Source: Skermanella mucosa (lineage in GTDB: Bacteria > Pseudomonadota > Alphaproteobacteria > Azospirillales > Azospirillaceae). From it: 64,000 nt of DNA. This document shows positions 32,721-43,543 of the stretch, piece by piece. The translations under genes were made by a program, and so were the position numbers. Positions within the stretch are counted from its first letter, which is position 1. Every line of letters begins with the position of its first letter. Below the pieces are notes generated by a model. That model had not been told where the DNA came from and searched no databases. It saw only the letters and a program-made list of their open reading frames with translations. The stretch spans positions 4,796,501-4,860,500 of the forward strand of contig NZ_CP086106.1 of the NCBI RefSeq assembly GCF_016765655.2, in the 5' to 3' direction.

Positions 32721-33449
32721 ATGGCGACCGTTAGCTCCGACCTGTTGTATCAAGACGAAATCGATGGCGGCAAACATTGGTCGCTCACGCTCCGGCGCCG
32801 CACGATCCTGCGCCTGATCGACCGGGAGGGCGGCGCCAATGTCGGCATGCTGTTCTACAATCCCGCCAACCTGCTGGAGCGCTACAACGCGCCCGATACG
32901 CTGAAGTGCCAGCACACCTTTAAGCTGACCGCCGGACACTGCCTCTATTCCGACATGGGGCGGGTCTTTTGCTCCATCGTCGAGGACACCGCCGGCTGGC
33001 ACGACACCGTCTGCGGCAATTCCACCAAGTCCCTGGTGGCGGAGCGATGGGGTCGCAGGAGCTACCAGGAATACCGCAACGACTGGACCCAGAACGGCCA
33101 TGACAGCTTCCTGGTCGAGGCGGCCAAGTACGGCCTGGGCCGGCGCGACCTGGCGGCCAATGTCAATTGGTTCAGCAAGGTCCGCACCGAACGGGACGGC
33201 ACGCTGGCGTTCGATCCCGAAGCTGGCCGCGCGGGAGTCCACGTGGACCTGCGGTTCGACATGGACACGCTGGTGCTGTTCCACACCTGCCCGCACCCCA
33301 TGAACCCGGCGGCGGAATATCCGCGCAAGCCCGTCTCCTACGAACTCTATCGCGGCGATCCGGCGGCGGAGGACGATCCCTGCCGCACCAGCCGCCCCGA
33401 GAACGGACGCGGCTTCGCGAACAACCACCTCTACCACCTGTGCGGCTGA
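32721..33449 (+). CDS. Carboxyguanidine deiminase subunit (DUF1989, urea carboxylase-associated protein 1 type)
   Basis: A 242-residue DUF1989 protein. It corresponds to the longer of the two urea carboxylase-associated proteins, which were shown to form the heteromeric carboxyguanidine deiminase CgdAB. Visible features are [32 protein letters not shown] and a C-terminal [13 protein letters not shown] 32721 is preceded by TGAGGTG; GTG 32715 is also in frame. With its partner it should convert carboxyguanidine to allophanate and ammonia. Which of the CgdA/CgdB names applies is not decided here. Confidence 0.85.
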   Translation: MATVSSDLLYQDEIDGGKHWSLTLRRRTILRLIDREGGANVGMLFYNPANLLERYNAPDTLKCQHTFKLTAGHCLYSDMGRVFCSIVEDTAGWHDTVCGNSTKSLVAERWGRRSYQEYRNDWTQNGHDSFLVEAAKYGLGRRDLAANVNWFSKVRTERDGTLAFDPEAGRAGVHVDLRFDMDTLVLFHTCPHPMNPAAEYPRKPVSYELYRGDPAAEDDPCRTSRPENGRGFANNHLYHLCG

Positions 33450-33470
33450 CCGGAACCGGGACCTGGAACA

Positions 33471-34118
33471 ATGACGAAACAGAGCAGCCTCTCCCTCGAG
33501 ACCGCCGTCTACCGCAAGACTGTCCCCGCCGGCGACTACTGGATTCACGTGGTCAAGGCCGGCCAGATCTTCCGCATCGTCGACCTGGAGGGCAACCAGG
33601 CGGCCGATACCCTCTTCTACAACGCCGCCGACCCGGCCGAGCGCTACAGCGCGGTCGATACCATCCGGGAGCAGCGCAACGTCTATCTCGGCGTCGGCAC
33701 CCGGCTGATGTCCACGGCCGGCAATCCCATGCTGGAGATCGTCGCCGACACGGTCGGCCGCCACGACACGCTGGGCGGAGCCTGCTCGACCGAGTCCAAC
33801 ACCGTCCGCTACGCGCTGGAGAAGAAGTGCATGCATGCCTGCCGCGACAGCTACCTGCTGGCGGTGGCCGAGCACGAGGAGTTCGGGCTGACCAAGCGGG
33901 ACATCACCCACAACATCAACTTCTTCATGAACGTGCCGGTCACCCCGGAAGGCGGGCTGACCTTCGCCGACGGCCTCAGCGGGCCGGGCCAGTATGTGGA
34001 AATGCGGGCCTGCATGGACGTGATCGTCCTGATCTCCAACTGCCCGCAGCTCAACAATCCCTGCAACGCCTACGACCCGACGCCGATCGAAGTGGTGGTC
34101 TGGGACGCGGCGGCATAA
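33471..34118 (+). CDS. Carboxyguanidine deiminase subunit (DUF1989, urea carboxylase-associated protein 2 type)
   Basis: A 215-residue DUF1989 protein, the shorter partner. It has [20 protein letters not shown] (about residue 32), [16 protein letters not shown] (about 98), [15 protein letters not shown] (about 145) and a Cys pair in [16 protein letters not shown] (about 187-202). It lies 21 bases after the first subunit. Together they bridge the carboxylase product and allophanate hydrolase. Confidence 0.87.
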   Translation: MTKQSSLSLETAVYRKTVPAGDYWIHVVKAGQIFRIVDLEGNQAADTLFYNAADPAERYSAVDTIREQRNVYLGVGTRLMSTAGNPMLEIVADTVGRHDTLGGACSTESNTVRYALEKKCMHACRDSYLLAVAEHEEFGLTKRDITHNINFFMNVPVTPEGGLTFADGLSGPGQYVEMRACMDVIVLISNCPQLNNPCNAYDPTPIEVVVWDAAA

Positions 34119-34145
34119 CGGCGGCCCACCGCACGGATAATCATC

Positions 34146-37100
34146 ATGTTCAGCAAAGTCTTGATCGCCAACCGCGGCGAGATCGCCTGCCGCGTCATCC
34201 GCACGCTCGACCGCATGGGCATCGCCTCGGTCGCGGTACATTCCGAGGCCGACGCCCACTCCCTGCACGTGGCGATGGCGGGCGAGGCGGTCTGCATCGG
34301 CCCGGCCGCGGTGTCGGAAAGCTATCTCGACGCCGGCCGCATCCTGGAGGCGGCCCGGGCGACCGGCGCGCAAGCGATCCACCCCGGCTACGGCTTCCTG
34401 TCGGAGAACCCGGGCTTCGCCGAGGCCTGCGCCGAGGCCGGCATCGTCTTCATCGGCCCGACGCCGGACCAGATGCGGGCCTTCGGCCTGAAGCACACCG
34501 CCCGCCGGCTGGCGACGGAGAGCGGCGTGCCGCTGTCGCCCGGCAGCGGGCTGCTGGCCGACGCCGGGGAGGCGCTGGAGGCCGCGTCGCGCATCGGCTA
34601 TCCCGTGATGATCAAGAGCACGGCCGGCGGCGGCGGCATCGGCATGCAGCTCTGCCGCGAGCCGTCGGAGCTGGCCGGGATGTTCGAGGCGGTGTCGCGG
34701 CTGTCGCGCAACAACTTCAAGGAATCCGGCGTCTACCTGGAGAAGTTCGTCGAGCGCGCGCGCCATATCGAGGTGCAGATCTTCGGCGACGGCCGGGGCA
34801 CCGTGGTGGCCCTGGGCGAGCGCGACTGCTCGGCCCAGCGGCGGAACCAGAAGGTGATCGAGGAGACGCCGGCGCCCCATCTGTCCGACGCGCAGCGCCA
34901 AGCCCTGTTCGACGCGGCGGAGCGGCTGGGCAGGGCGGTCGGCTACCGGTCCGCCGGGACGGTCGAGTTCATCCACGACGCGGCGGCCGGGCAGTTCTAT
35001 TTCCTGGAGGTGAACACCCGGCTCCAGGTCGAGCACGGCGTGACGGAGGAGGTGACCGGCGTCGACCTGGTGGAGTGGATGATCCGCGAGGCCGCCGGGG
35101 AGGCGCTCCCGCTGGCGGAACACGCCCGGCGGGCCGAAGGCGCCTCCATCCAGGTGCGGGTCTATGCCGAGGACCCCGGCCGCGCCTTCCGCCCGTCGGC
35201 GGGCATCCTGACCCGCGCGAAGTTCCCCGGGGACGCCCGGGTGGAGACCTGGGTCGAGCGCGGCACCGAGGTGACGCCGTTCTACGACCCTCTGCTGGCC
35301 AAGATCATCGTGCGCGGCAACGACCGCGCCGAGGCCATCGCGAAGCTGCGGGCGGCGCTGGACGAATGCCGGCTCGACGGGATCGAGACCAACCTGAGCT
35401 ATCTGCGCCAGCTCGCCGCCGACCCGGCTTTCGCGGAAGGGGGCTTCACCACCCGGTACCTGGAGACCGTGGCCTACCGGGCGCGTTCCATCGAGGTGGT
35501 GGCGCCCGGCACGCTGACCAGCGTCCAGGACTATCCCGGCCGGGTCGGATACTGGGAGGTCGGCGTGCCGCCGTCCGGCCCCATGGACCCGCTGGCCTTC
35601 CGGCTGGGCAACCGGCTGCTGGGCAACCCGGAGGGAACCGCCGGGCTGGAACTGACGGTTTCCGGGCCGACGCTGAAGTTCAACACGGACGCGCTGGTCT
35701 GCCTGGCCGGGGCCGCCATGCCGGCGACCCTCGACGGCGCCGCCGTGCCATTCTGGCGGCCGGTCGCCGTGCCCGCCGGCTCGACGCTCCGCATCGCGGC
35801 GGCGACCGGCGCGGGATGCAGGGCCTATCTGCTGATCCGGGGCGGCATCGACGTGCCCGAATATCTGGGCAGCCGGTCCACCTTCACGCTGGGCAGGTTC
35901 GGCGGCCATGGCGGGCGGGCGCTGATGCCCGGCGACGTGCTCCATATGGGGGACGAGGGGGTCGGGGAAACCGGGACGATCCATCCGGCCCTGGTGCCGG
36001 ACTACGGCCATGCCTGGGAAATCGGCGTGCTGTACGGCCCGCACGGAGCGCCGGACTTCTTCACCGAAACCGACATCGCGACCTTCTTCGCCGCGGACTG
36101 GGAGGTCCATTACAACTCCAGCCGCACCGGCGTGCGCCTGATCGGCCCCAAGCCGGACTGGGCGCGCAAGGACGGCGGGGAGGCGGGCCTGCACCCCTCC
36201 AACATCCACGACAACGCCTATGCGGTCGGCACCGTCGATTTCACCGGCGACATGCCGGTGATCCTGGGGCCGGACGGGCCGAGCCTGGGCGGCTTCGTCT
36301 GCCCGGCCACCATCGTGCAGGCCGAGCTGTGGAAGATCGGCCAGCTGCGGCCGGGCGACAAGGTCCGCTTCCGCCGGCTTACCGCCGCCGAGGCGGCCGC
36401 CCTGGAGGACACGCAGGACGCCGCGGTCGCGACGCTTCGGCCGGCCGACCGGGCCACCCTGCCGCCCCGGCGGGGCACCGGGCCGGACGAGGCGGTGCTG
36501 CACCGGCTTCCCGCCGTTCCGGGCGGGGAGGACGTGGTCTATCGCCGGTCCGGCGACCGCTACCTGCTGGTGGAATACGGCCCGCCGGTGCTGGACCTGA
36601 CCCTGCGGTTCCGGGTTCATGCGCTCCAGCGGCATCTGGAAGGCCTCGGGTTGGCAGGCATCCTGGACCTGACGCCGGGCATCCGTTCGCTCCAGGTCCA
36701 CTACGACAGCCGGGTGCTGGCGCTCGAGGGCCTGCTGGACCGGCTGGTCGCGGCGGAGCGGGAGCTTCCCGCGATCGACGACCTGGAGGTTCCGACCCGG
36801 ATCGTCCACCTGCCGCTGTCGTGGGACGACGAGGCGACCCGGCTCGCCATCTCCAAATACATGCAGTCGGTCCGGGCCGACGCGCCCTGGTGCCCGAGCA
36901 ACATCGAGTTCATCCGCCGCATCAACGGGCTGGACGGTGTCGAGGCGGTCAAGGAGATCCTGTTCGGCGCCAGCTACCTGGTCATGGGGCTGGGCGACGT
37001 CTATCTCGGGGCTCCGGTCGCCACCCCGGTCGATCCGCGCCACCGGCTGGTCACCACCAAGTACAACCCCGCCCGCACCTGGACGCCGGAGAACGCGGTC

Positions 37101-37748
37101 GGCATCGGCGGCGCCTATCTGTGCGTCTACGGGATGGAGGGGCCGGGCGGCTACCAGTTCGTCGGCCGCACCTGCCAGATGTGGAACACCTACCGGACCA
37201 CGGCCGAGTTCCCCCCGGGCAAGTCCTGGCTGCTGCGCCATTTCGACCAGATCCGCTTCCACCCGGTCACCCACGACGAACTGCTGGCGTTCCGGGCGGA
37301 TTTCCTCCAGGGACGGGCGTCGCTCAGGATCACCGAGGAGACCTTCCGCCTGCGCGACTACCGGCGCTTCCTGGCGGAGAACCGGGACTCGATCGAGGCC
37401 TTCAAGGCCCGGCAGCAGGCCGCCTTCGAGGAGGAGCGCGCCCGGTGGGAGGCGTCGGGCCAGGCCGTCGCGGCGGAGGTGATCGACCCCGGCCCCATCC
37501 CCGGGCACGCCGACATGCCCGACGGGGGCGAGGCCATAGCCAGCCCGGTGTCGGGAAGCATCTGGAAGGTGGCCGGAGCGGCCGGGACCACCGTCAAGGC
37601 CGGCGACGTCCTGGTCATCGTCGAATCCATGAAGATGGAGATCGCGGTCCCCGCCCCCGCCGACGGCACCCTGGTCGAGATCCGGTGCGCCGAGGGGCAG
37701 GCCGTCTCGCTGGGCCAGCCGCTCGCCGTCTTCCTTCCCGCCGCATGA
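34146..37748 (+). CDS. Guanidine/urea carboxylase (biotin-dependent)
   Basis: A 1,200-residue multidomain enzyme. Biotin carboxylase covers about residues 1-450 (ATP-grasp loop [13 protein letters not shown] near 165, [18 protein letters not shown] near 295). A carboxyltransferase made of KipA/KipI-like halves covers about 465-1080. The C-terminal biotinyl domain carries the biotin Lys in VESMKMEIA at about residue 1163. Family members preceded by ykkC riboswitches and accompanied by DUF1989 proteins prefer guanidine over urea, so guanidine carboxylase is the better name. Its stop overlaps the allophanate hydrolase start (ATGA). Confidence 0.92.
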   Translation: MFSKVLIANRGEIACRVIRTLDRMGIASVAVHSEADAHSLHVAMAGEAVCIGPAAVSESYLDAGRILEAARATGAQAIHPGYGFLSENPGFAEACAEAGIVFIGPTPDQMRAFGLKHTARRLATESGVPLSPGSGLLADAGEALEAASRIGYPVMIKSTAGGGGIGMQLCREPSELAGMFEAVSRLSRNNFKESGVYLEKFVERARHIEVQIFGDGRGTVVALGERDCSAQRRNQKVIEETPAPHLSDAQRQALFDAAERLGRAVGYRSAGTVEFIHDAAAGQFYFLEVNTRLQVEHGVTEEVTGVDLVEWMIREAAGEALPLAEHARRAEGASIQVRVYAEDPGRAFRPSAGILTRAKFPGDARVETWVERGTEVTPFYDPLLAKIIVRGNDRAEAIAKLRAALDECRLDGIETNLSYLRQLAADPAFAEGGFTTRYLETVAYRARSIEVVAPGTLTSVQDYPGRVGYWEVGVPPSGPMDPLAFRLGNRLLGNPEGTAGLELTVSGPTLKFNTDALVCLAGAAMPATLDGAAVPFWRPVAVPAGSTLRIAAATGAGCRAYLLIRGGIDVPEYLGSRSTFTLGRFGGHGGRALMPGDVLHMGDEGVGETGTIHPALVPDYGHAWEIGVLYGPHGAPDFFTETDIATFFAADWEVHYNSSRTGVRLIGPKPDWARKDGGEAGLHPSNIHDNAYAVGTVDFTGDMPVILGPDGPSLGGFVCPATIVQAELWKIGQLRPGDKVRFRRLTAAEAAALEDTQDAAVATLRPADRATLPPRRGTGPDEAVLHRLPAVPGGEDVVYRRSGDRYLLVEYGPPVLDLTLRFRVHALQRHLEGLGLAGILDLTPGIRSLQVHYDSRVLALEGLLDRLVAAERELPAIDDLEVPTRIVHLPLSWDDEATRLAISKYMQSVRADAPWCPSNIEFIRRINGLDGVEAVKEILFGASYLVMGLGDVYLGAPVATPVDPRHRLVTTKYNPARTWTPENAVGIGGAYLCVYGMEGPGGYQFVGRTCQMWNTYRTTAEFPPGKSWLLRHFDQIRFHPVTHDELLAFRADFLQGRASLRITEETFRLRDYRRFLAENRDSIEAFKARQQAAFEEERARWEASGQAVAAEVIDPGPIPGHADMPDGGEAIASPVSGSIWKVAGAAGTTVKAGDVLVIVESMKMEIAVPAPADGTLVEIRCAEGQAVSLGQPLAVFLPAA

Positions 37749-39583
37749 ACCCCGCCCGTATGAGCATCGAAGCACCCGACATGACCGACCAAAGCCTGGA
37801 AATCGCCGTCCTTGCCCGAGCCTACGCCGATGGAAGCTTGACGCCCGAGGCCGTGCTGGACGGCGTCCATGCCCGGATCGGCGCGATGGGCCTCCGCCCC
37901 GTCTGGATCACCTTGTTCGACAAGGCCGACGCGCTGGCGCGGCTCGGCCGGGCACGGGCCAGGATGGAGGCGGGCGAGGACCTGCCCCTGTTCGGCATCC
38001 CCTTCGCGGTCAAGGACAATATCGACGTGGCCGGCGTGCCGACCACCGCCGGCTGTCCCGACTTCGCCTTCGTGCCCGAGCGCTCCGCCACCGTGGTGGA
38101 GCGGCTCCAGGCCGCGGGCGCGATCCTGATCGGCAAGACCAACCTGGACCAGTTCGCCACCGGGCTGGTCGGGACCCGGTCGCCCTACGGCATCTGCTCG
38201 TCCGTGTTCGACCCTGCCCATGTGTCGGGCGGGTCGAGCTCCGGGTCGGGCGTCGCGGTCGGGGCGGGGCTGGTCAGCTTCGCGCTGGGCACCGACACGG
38301 CGGGCTCGGGCCGGGTGCCTGCCGCCTTCAACAACATCGTCGGGCTCAAGCCGACGAAGGGGCTGGTCAGCACCGCGGGCGTGCTGCCGGCCTGCCGGAC
38401 CCAGGACTGCGTGTCGATCTTCGCCGGCTCCAGCGGGGACGCCCTGGCGGTCCTCCGGGCGGCGGCGGGGTTCGACCCGGCGGACCCGTTCTCGCGGCGG
38501 GCTCCGGCGGGGGCGGCGCTGCCGGCCTCGGTGCCGCCGGGGTTCCGCTTCGGCGTGCCGTCGGCCGACGGGCTGGAGTTCTTCGGCGACGCGGGCGCCG
38601 CCGAGCTGTTCGCCGCGTCCGTCGCCCGGCTGGAAGCCCTGGGCGGCACCCGCGTGGAGTTCGACTACGGCCCCTTCGTCGAAGCGGCGAAGCTGCTCTA
38701 TGCCGGTCCCTGGGTGGCCGAGCGGCTGGCCGCCATCCGCGACTTCGCGGAAACCAGGCCGGATTCGATCCACCCCGTGGTCCGCGGGATCATCCTGGGT
38801 GCCGGCCGCTACAGTGCCGTCGATGCCTTCGAGGCGCAGTACAGGCTGGCCGAGCTGACCCGGCGGGCGGAGGCCTGGTGGGAGCGCATGGACGTGATGC
38901 TGCTGCCCACGACCGGCACCACCTTCACCATCGAGGACATGCTGGCCGACCCGATCCGGCTGAACAGCCAGCTCGGCCACTACACCAACTTCGTGAACCT
39001 GATGGACCTGTCGGCGATCGCCGTGCCGGCCGGGTTCCGTTCCACGGGGCTGCCCTTCGGCGTCACGCTGATCGGGCGCAGCTTCGAGGACGGCAGGCTG
39101 GCGCTGCTGGCCGACCGGTTCCACCGGGCGCAGGCCCCCACCATCGGCGCCACCGGGCATGCCGTCGCCGGCCCGGCGCTGGAGGCGGCGGAGTCGAGGA
39201 TGGTCCGGCTGGCCGTCGTCGGCGCCCACCTCTCCGGACTGCCGCTCAACCATCAGCTTACCGGGCGCGGCGCGCGGCTGGTGCGGACGGACCGCACGGC
39301 ATCCGGCTACAGGCTGTTCGCCCTGCCCGGCACCACGCCCGCCAAGCCCGGCCTGCTGCGCGACCCCGAAGCCGCCGGCGGGATCGAGGTCGAGGTCTGG
39401 GAGCTGGACGCCGCCGGTTTCGGCGGCTTCGTCGCCGAGGTGCCCCCGCCGCTGGCCATCGGCACGCTGGAACTGGCCGGCGGCGCCCGCGTGCAGGGCT
39501 TCCTGTGCGAGGCCCATGCGACCGTCGGAGCGCAGGACATCACCAATCACGGCGGCTGGAGGAACTGGCTTGCCGCCCGCTGA
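37745..39583 (+). CDS. atzF: Allophanate hydrolase
   Basis: A 612-residue amidase-signature enzyme. The catalytic Lys lies in FAVKDNID (Lys at about residue 90), and the Ser-rich nucleophile region in [17 protein letters not shown] (about 160) and [12 protein letters not shown] (about 185). The extra C-terminal domain (about 470-612, [20 protein letters not shown], ending [10 protein letters not shown]) is typical of AtzF-type allophanate hydrolases. It splits allophanate into two ammonia and CO2, the last step of guanidine use. ATG 37745 overlaps the carboxylase stop; Met at 37781 is an alternative start. Confidence 0.9.
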   Translation: MNPARMSIEAPDMTDQSLEIAVLARAYADGSLTPEAVLDGVHARIGAMGLRPVWITLFDKADALARLGRARARMEAGEDLPLFGIPFAVKDNIDVAGVPTTAGCPDFAFVPERSATVVERLQAAGAILIGKTNLDQFATGLVGTRSPYGICSSVFDPAHVSGGSSSGSGVAVGAGLVSFALGTDTAGSGRVPAAFNNIVGLKPTKGLVSTAGVLPACRTQDCVSIFAGSSGDALAVLRAAAGFDPADPFSRRAPAGAALPASVPPGFRFGVPSADGLEFFGDAGAAELFAASVARLEALGGTRVEFDYGPFVEAAKLLYAGPWVAERLAAIRDFAETRPDSIHPVVRGIILGAGRYSAVDAFEAQYRLAELTRRAEAWWERMDVMLLPTTGTTFTIEDMLADPIRLNSQLGHYTNFVNLMDLSAIAVPAGFRSTGLPFGVTLIGRSFEDGRLALLADRFHRAQAPTIGATGHAVAGPALEAAESRMVRLAVVGAHLSGLPLNHQLTGRGARLVRTDRTASGYRLFALPGTTPAKPGLLRDPEAAGGIEVEVWELDAAGFGGFVAEVPPPLAIGTLELAGGARVQGFLCEAHATVGAQDITNHGGWRNWLAAR

Positions 39584-39605
39584 ACAACCCCGGGGGAGCC
39601 TTCCC

Positions 39606-40685
39606 ATGCGCACCCTGTTCAAATCGGCGCTCGTCGTCCTGACCCTCGCCCTGCCCCTCGTCATGACCGCGGCGCAGTCGCCGGCGGTCGCGGCGGAGAA
39701 ACAGTCCTTCAGGATCGCCTGGTCGATCTATGCGGGCTGGATGCCGTGGGGCTACGCGGCCGACAGCGGCATCATGAAGAAGTGGGCCGACAGGTACGGC
39801 ATCTCGGTCGAGATCGTCCAGATCAACGACTATGTGGAATCGATCAACCAGTACACCGCCGGGGCGTTCGACGGCTGCGTCATGACCAACATGGACGCGC
39901 TGACCATCCCGGCCGCCGGCGGCGTGGACTCCACCGCGCTGATCGCGGGCGACTATTCCGACGGCAACGACGGGGTGGTCCTGAAGGACGGCAAGAGCCT
40001 CGCGGAGATCAAGGGCCAGGACGTCAACCTCGTGGAGCTGTCGGTGTCCCACTACCTGCTCGCCCGGGCGCTGGACAGCGCAGGATTGTCGGAGCGGGAC
40101 ATCCGGGTGGTCAACACGGCCGATGCCGATATCGTCTCCGCCTTCGTGTCCCCCGACGTCACGGCGACGGTGACCTGGAACCCGCAGCTCAGCGAGGTAC
40201 GGAAGGCGGAGGGCGCCGCCCTGGTGTTCGACAGCAGCAGGATCCCGGGCGAGATCATCGACCTGATGGTCGTCAACACGGAGACGCTGAAGGACAACCC
40301 GTCGCTGGGCAAGGCGCTGGTCGGCGCCTGGTACGAGACGCTGGCGCTGATGAGGGACGCCGGGCCGAAGGGCACGGAGGCGCTGACCGCCATGGCGACC
40401 GCGGCCGGCACCGACCTGGAAGGCTACAAGGCGCAGCTCGCCACCACGAAGATGTTCTACACCCCGGCCGAGGCGGTGGCGTTCGCGTCAAGCCCCGAGC
40501 TGGTCAAGGGCATGGACCTGGTCCGCACCTTCTCGTTCGACCACGGGCTGCTGGGCGAGGGCGCCCGGACGGTGGACGCGGTCGGGATCGGTTTTCCCGG
40601 CGGGACGGTGCTGGGCGACGCCGGCAACGTCAAGCTGCGTTTCGACGCCGATTACATGAGGATGGCCCAGGAAGGGAAGCTCTGA
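39606..40685 (+). CDS. ABC substrate-binding protein (guanidine operon)
   Basis: A 359-residue periplasmic protein with a Sec signal (MRTLFKSALVVLTLALPLVM, cleavage after AVAA near residue 31) and an NMT1/TauA-like fold (FRIAWSIYAGWMPWGYAADS, VEIVQINDYVESINQYTAG). GGGGGAGCC precedes the ATG. It lies 22 bases after atzF and starts a permease/ATPase trio of the type repeatedly found in urea carboxylase-guanidine operons. Probably delivers guanidinium or a related compound. Confidence 0.85.
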   Translation: MRTLFKSALVVLTLALPLVMTAAQSPAVAAEKQSFRIAWSIYAGWMPWGYAADSGIMKKWADRYGISVEIVQINDYVESINQYTAGAFDGCVMTNMDALTIPAAGGVDSTALIAGDYSDGNDGVVLKDGKSLAEIKGQDVNLVELSVSHYLLARALDSAGLSERDIRVVNTADADIVSAFVSPDVTATVTWNPQLSEVRKAEGAALVFDSSRIPGEIIDLMVVNTETLKDNPSLGKALVGAWYETLALMRDAGPKGTEALTAMATAAGTDLEGYKAQLATTKMFYTPAEAVAFASSPELVKGMDLVRTFSFDHGLLGEGARTVDAVGIGFPGGTVLGDAGNVKLRFDADYMRMAQEGKL

Positions 40686-40688
40686 CCG

Positions 40689-41513
40689 ATGCGCCGGATC
40701 ATCAACCTGCGTCCCGGCCGGGGCGGCATCGTGCTGTGGGGAGCGCTGCCGTTCCTGGCGGCCGGCGTCGCCTACGCCCTGGCCTCGTCCGCCCGGCTGG
40801 CGGCCAACCCGAACGACAAGCTGCTGCCGCAGCTGGAAAGCTTCGCGGCGGCCATTGGCCGGCTGGCGCTCAACCCCGATGCGCGGACCGGCGACTACCT
40901 GATGTGGGTGGACACGCTGGCCAGCCTTCAGCGGCTGGGGATGGGTCTGGGCGTGGCGACCGCGCTGGCGCTGGTCCTTGGTCTGGCGATCGGGTTGATA
41001 CCCTATGTGCGGGCGGGCCTGTCGCCCTTCGTCGGCGTGGTCTCCATGATCCCGCCGATGGCGGTGCTGCCGGTCCTGTTCATCGTCTTCGGCCTGGACG
41101 AACTGTCCAAGGTGGTGCTGATCGTGTTCGGCGTGGCGCCGTTCCTGGTGCGCGACCTGGCGCTGAAGGTCGGCGACCTGCCGCGCGAGCAACTGATCAA
41201 GGCGCAGACGCTGGGGGCCTCCACCTGGCAGATCGTGGTCCGCGTGGTGCTGCCCCAGATGCTGCCCCGGCTGATCGACGCGGTGCGCCTGTCCCTGGGG
41301 CCGGCCTGGCTGTTCCTGATCTCGGCCGAGGCGATCGCCGCGACGGAGGGGCTGGGCTACAGGATATTCCTGGTGCGCCGCTACATGGCGATGGACGTCA
41401 TCCTGCCCTACGTCGCCTGGATCACGCTGCTGGCCTTCCTGTCCGACGCCGGGCTGCGCTGGGTCAACGCTCGCTTCTTCCCGTGGCTGAAGGCCGGAAA
41501 GGGGCAGTCATGA
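40689..41513 (+). CDS. ABC transporter permease (guanidine operon)
   Basis: A 274-residue six-helix BPD_transp_1 permease with the EAA loop QTLGASTWQIVVRVVLPQML (about residue 178). It starts 3 bases after the binding-protein stop, and its own stop overlaps the ATPase ATG (ATGA). Confidence 0.88.
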   Translation: MRRIINLRPGRGGIVLWGALPFLAAGVAYALASSARLAANPNDKLLPQLESFAAAIGRLALNPDARTGDYLMWVDTLASLQRLGMGLGVATALALVLGLAIGLIPYVRAGLSPFVGVVSMIPPMAVLPVLFIVFGLDELSKVVLIVFGVAPFLVRDLALKVGDLPREQLIKAQTLGASTWQIVVRVVLPQMLPRLIDAVRLSLGPAWLFLISAEAIAATEGLGYRIFLVRRYMAMDVILPYVAWITLLAFLSDAGLRWVNARFFPWLKAGKGQS

Positions 41514-42316
41514 GCCGGATATCGGTCAGGAACCTGTGGAAGGAATATCCCGGCCAGGTGGTGCTGGAGCGCGTGTCGCTGGAGATCGCCTCGGGCGAGT
41601 TCTGCGCCCTGGTCGGCCCGTCGGGCTGCGGCAAGACCACGTTCCTGCGCATGCTGCTGGGCGAGGAGAGCCCGACCCGCGGTACCATCGAGCTGGACGG
41701 CAGGCCGCTGGTGGCGGAGCCCGGCCCGGACCGGGGCGTGGTGTTCCAGCGCTACTCGGTGTTCCCGCACCTGACCGTGCTCCAGAACGTGATCATCGGG
41801 CGCGAGTTCGAGCGGTCGAAGTTCCTGGGAAAACTGTTCGGCCGGGAGCGCCGGGCCGCCGAGGAGGAGGCTTCCGGGATCCTGAACACGGTCGGCCTGT
41901 CCGCCCACCGGGAGAAGTACCCCGCCGAGCTGTCCGGCGGCATGCAGCAGCGGCTGGCGATCTCCCAGGCGCTCATCCGGAAACCCAAGGTGCTGCTGCT
42001 GGACGAGCCGTTCGGCGCGCTGGACGCCGGCACCAAGAGCCAGATGTACGAACTGCTGCTCGGCCTGTGGGACAAGCACAAAATGAGCATCTTCATGGTC
42101 ACCCACGACCTGAAGGAAGGTTTCACCCTGGCGACCCGCGTGCTCGCCTTCGACAAGGTGCGCGTCGATCCCCAGGAACCGGGCGCCTACGGCGCGACGG
42201 TGACCTACGACCTGCCCCTGGAAGCCAAGATCGCGGCGAGACGGGCGGCGGCCCTCCATGCCCCGGAGCCGGTCAGCGAGCCCTCCCGGGCCGTTTCCCT
42301 GGTCCCGGTGACTTGA
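41510..42316 (+). CDS. ABC transporter ATP-binding protein (guanidine operon)
   Basis: A 268-residue ATPase with Walker A GPSGCGKTT (about residue 38), Q-loop VFQRYSVFPHLT, signature LSGGMQQRLAISQAL (about 140), Walker B LLLDEPFGALD and H-loop MVTHDLKEG. It has an insertion (SKFLGKLFGRERRAAEE, about 100-120) common to ATPases of this urea/guanidine subgroup. Last gene of the riboswitch-controlled operon. Confidence 0.9.
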   Translation: MSRISVRNLWKEYPGQVVLERVSLEIASGEFCALVGPSGCGKTTFLRMLLGEESPTRGTIELDGRPLVAEPGPDRGVVFQRYSVFPHLTVLQNVIIGREFERSKFLGKLFGRERRAAEEEASGILNTVGLSAHREKYPAELSGGMQQRLAISQALIRKPKVLLLDEPFGALDAGTKSQMYELLLGLWDKHKMSIFMVTHDLKEGFTLATRVLAFDKVRVDPQEPGAYGATVTYDLPLEAKIAARRAAALHAPEPVSEPSRAVSLVPVT

Positions 42317-42494
42317 ACAGCGCCGGATGCATCGCCAGGGCGCGGGCGCTCAGCAGCCGGTGCAAGACCGCGGCCAGCGATCGGAGTCGCGATTTCCCCC
42401 AATCCAATCGGGGATGCGGCCGTGTGATCCGTGAGTAAGCCAAACCTGTTCTCCTGCCGAAGTACAGGCCGATAGCACTGCAAAAACCGTTCCA

Positions 42495-43424
42495 TCATGC
42501 CGGGCTCGCAATCCCCATCGCCTCCGATGACGCCGCCTGCCGCTTGATCTCCCGCACGAAGCTCTGCACCAGGACGCGTCCGGCATCGGCGCTGCGGGTA
42601 GCGACGAAGTGGGTCGAGGCGAAGTTGTAGGTCTTCGGCTTCAGCGGGCGCATAAGGCCGCGCCGCCTCCAGTCCTCGCCGATATGGCAGGGCAGGAAAC
42701 CGATGAACCGGCCGGACAGGATCATCATGACCTGCGCCTCCATATGCATGACCGTCCCGCAGGGGCGTGGATGGTTGGCGCGGTAGAGGTCGTCGAAATG
42801 CAGGTAGCCGCGCACCGCGAAGGGGGCCTCCTCGATCGCCGCGCGGTCGATCCCGTCGTCCGGTACGCCGTAGAGCCGGTGCCTGCTGCCGCAATAGAGC
42901 GCATGGGGCTCCCGGTAGATGGGCTGGTAGGTCAGCCCGGGCACCTTCTGCGACATGGGACCGATCACCACGTCGCGCGCGCCGTCGGCGACGGCGGCCT
43001 CCAGCTCCGTCGGCGTGCCCAGCAGCAGGTCAACGAAGACGTCGGGAGCATACTCGCAGTAGCGGCCGAGCGCCGTCTGGATGCCTAGCTCCGGCGAGGT
43101 CACCACGCCGTCCACGATGCCGACGCGCAGCTGGCCCATCAGCTTGCCCCGGTCGCGCCCGATGCGCGACTGGAAGGCGTCGATCTCCACGAACAGCCGC
43201 TTGGCCGCGTCGTAGGTCGCCTCGCCGAACTCGGTCAGGCGGAAGCCGCGGCGCCCCCGCTCGCACAGCGGAGCCCCCAGCTTCCGTTCCAGCGCCGCCA
43301 GATGGGTGCTGAGCGTCGATTGCGACAGGTTGAGCACGATCTGGGCATCCGCGAAACCGCCGGATTCCGCCAGGGTGACGAACACGCGCAGCAGGCGCAG
43401 GTCGATGTTGTCGAGGCGTCTCAT
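42495..43424 (-). CDS. LysR family transcriptional regulator
   Basis: A 309-residue LysR regulator. The N-terminal HTH is DLRLLRVFVTLAESGGFADA then LNLSQSTLSTHLAALERKLG (about residues 8-55), followed by the long linker helix and a LysR_substrate domain (about 95-300). It diverges from the ABC/SDR/creatininase operon that begins at 43544, with a 119-base gap, the standard arrangement for a LysR activator of that operon. It converges with the guanidine transporter operon. Confidence 0.88.
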   Translation of the reverse strand: MRRLDNIDLRLLRVFVTLAESGGFADAQIVLNLSQSTLSTHLAALERKLGAPLCERGRRGFRLTEFGEATYDAAKRLFVEIDAFQSRIGRDRGKLMGQLRVGIVDGVVTSPELGIQTALGRYCEYAPDVFVDLLLGTPTELEAAVADGARDVVIGPMSQKVPGLTYQPIYREPHALYCGSRHRLYGVPDDGIDRAAIEEAPFAVRGYLHFDDLYRANHPRPCGTVMHMEAQVMMILSGRFIGFLPCHIGEDWRRRGLMRPLKPKTYNFASTHFVATRSADAGRVLVQSFVREIKRQAASSEAMGIASPA

Positions 43425-43457
43425 GGTCCGGGTGCCGGCATCACATCGATGATTTTC

Positions 43458-43475
43458 AATATATCCGTCTATTAA
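43458..43475. promoter_or_regulatory. Possible LysR binding site
   Basis: AT-rich imperfect dyad (ATATATCCGTCTAT core, ATA-N8-TAT) inside the 119-base divergent gap between lysR and the operon at 43544. It fits the AT-rich, T-N11-A-like sites used by LysR proteins. Weak evidence. Confidence 0.25.
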
Positions 43476-43543
43476 ACCTGATTTTTATAGATGTAAACCT
43501 GGGTGATGATCCTTCGAAAGCACTCCAGCGATGAGGGTCACCG

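Noticed and set aside
34146..37748. Naming the biotin enzyme simply urea carboxylase
   Set aside because: The guanidine-I riboswitch and the two DUF1989 deiminase subunits point to guanidine as substrate; the older name is probably misleading here.
32649..37775. A very long open frame (about 1,700 codons) on the minus strand opposite the guanidine carboxylase operon
   Set aside because: It is antisense to strongly supported genes, consists of Gly/Arg/Asp/His-rich low-complexity translation typical of GC-rich shadows, and has no domain.
33167..39583. Reading the region as one 2,100-codon fusion ending in allophanate hydrolase
   Set aside because: The frame upstream of 37745 is an out-of-frame reading of the DUF1989 and carboxylase genes; an ATGA overlap separates carboxylase and hydrolase.
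37358..39664. Long minus-strand frame opposite allophanate hydrolase
   Set aside because: Shadow of atzF; composition is compositional bias only.
42205..42894. Minus-strand frame between the guanidine ATPase and LysR genes
   Set aside because: It overlaps the 3' part of lysR in another frame and is Arg-rich with no domain.
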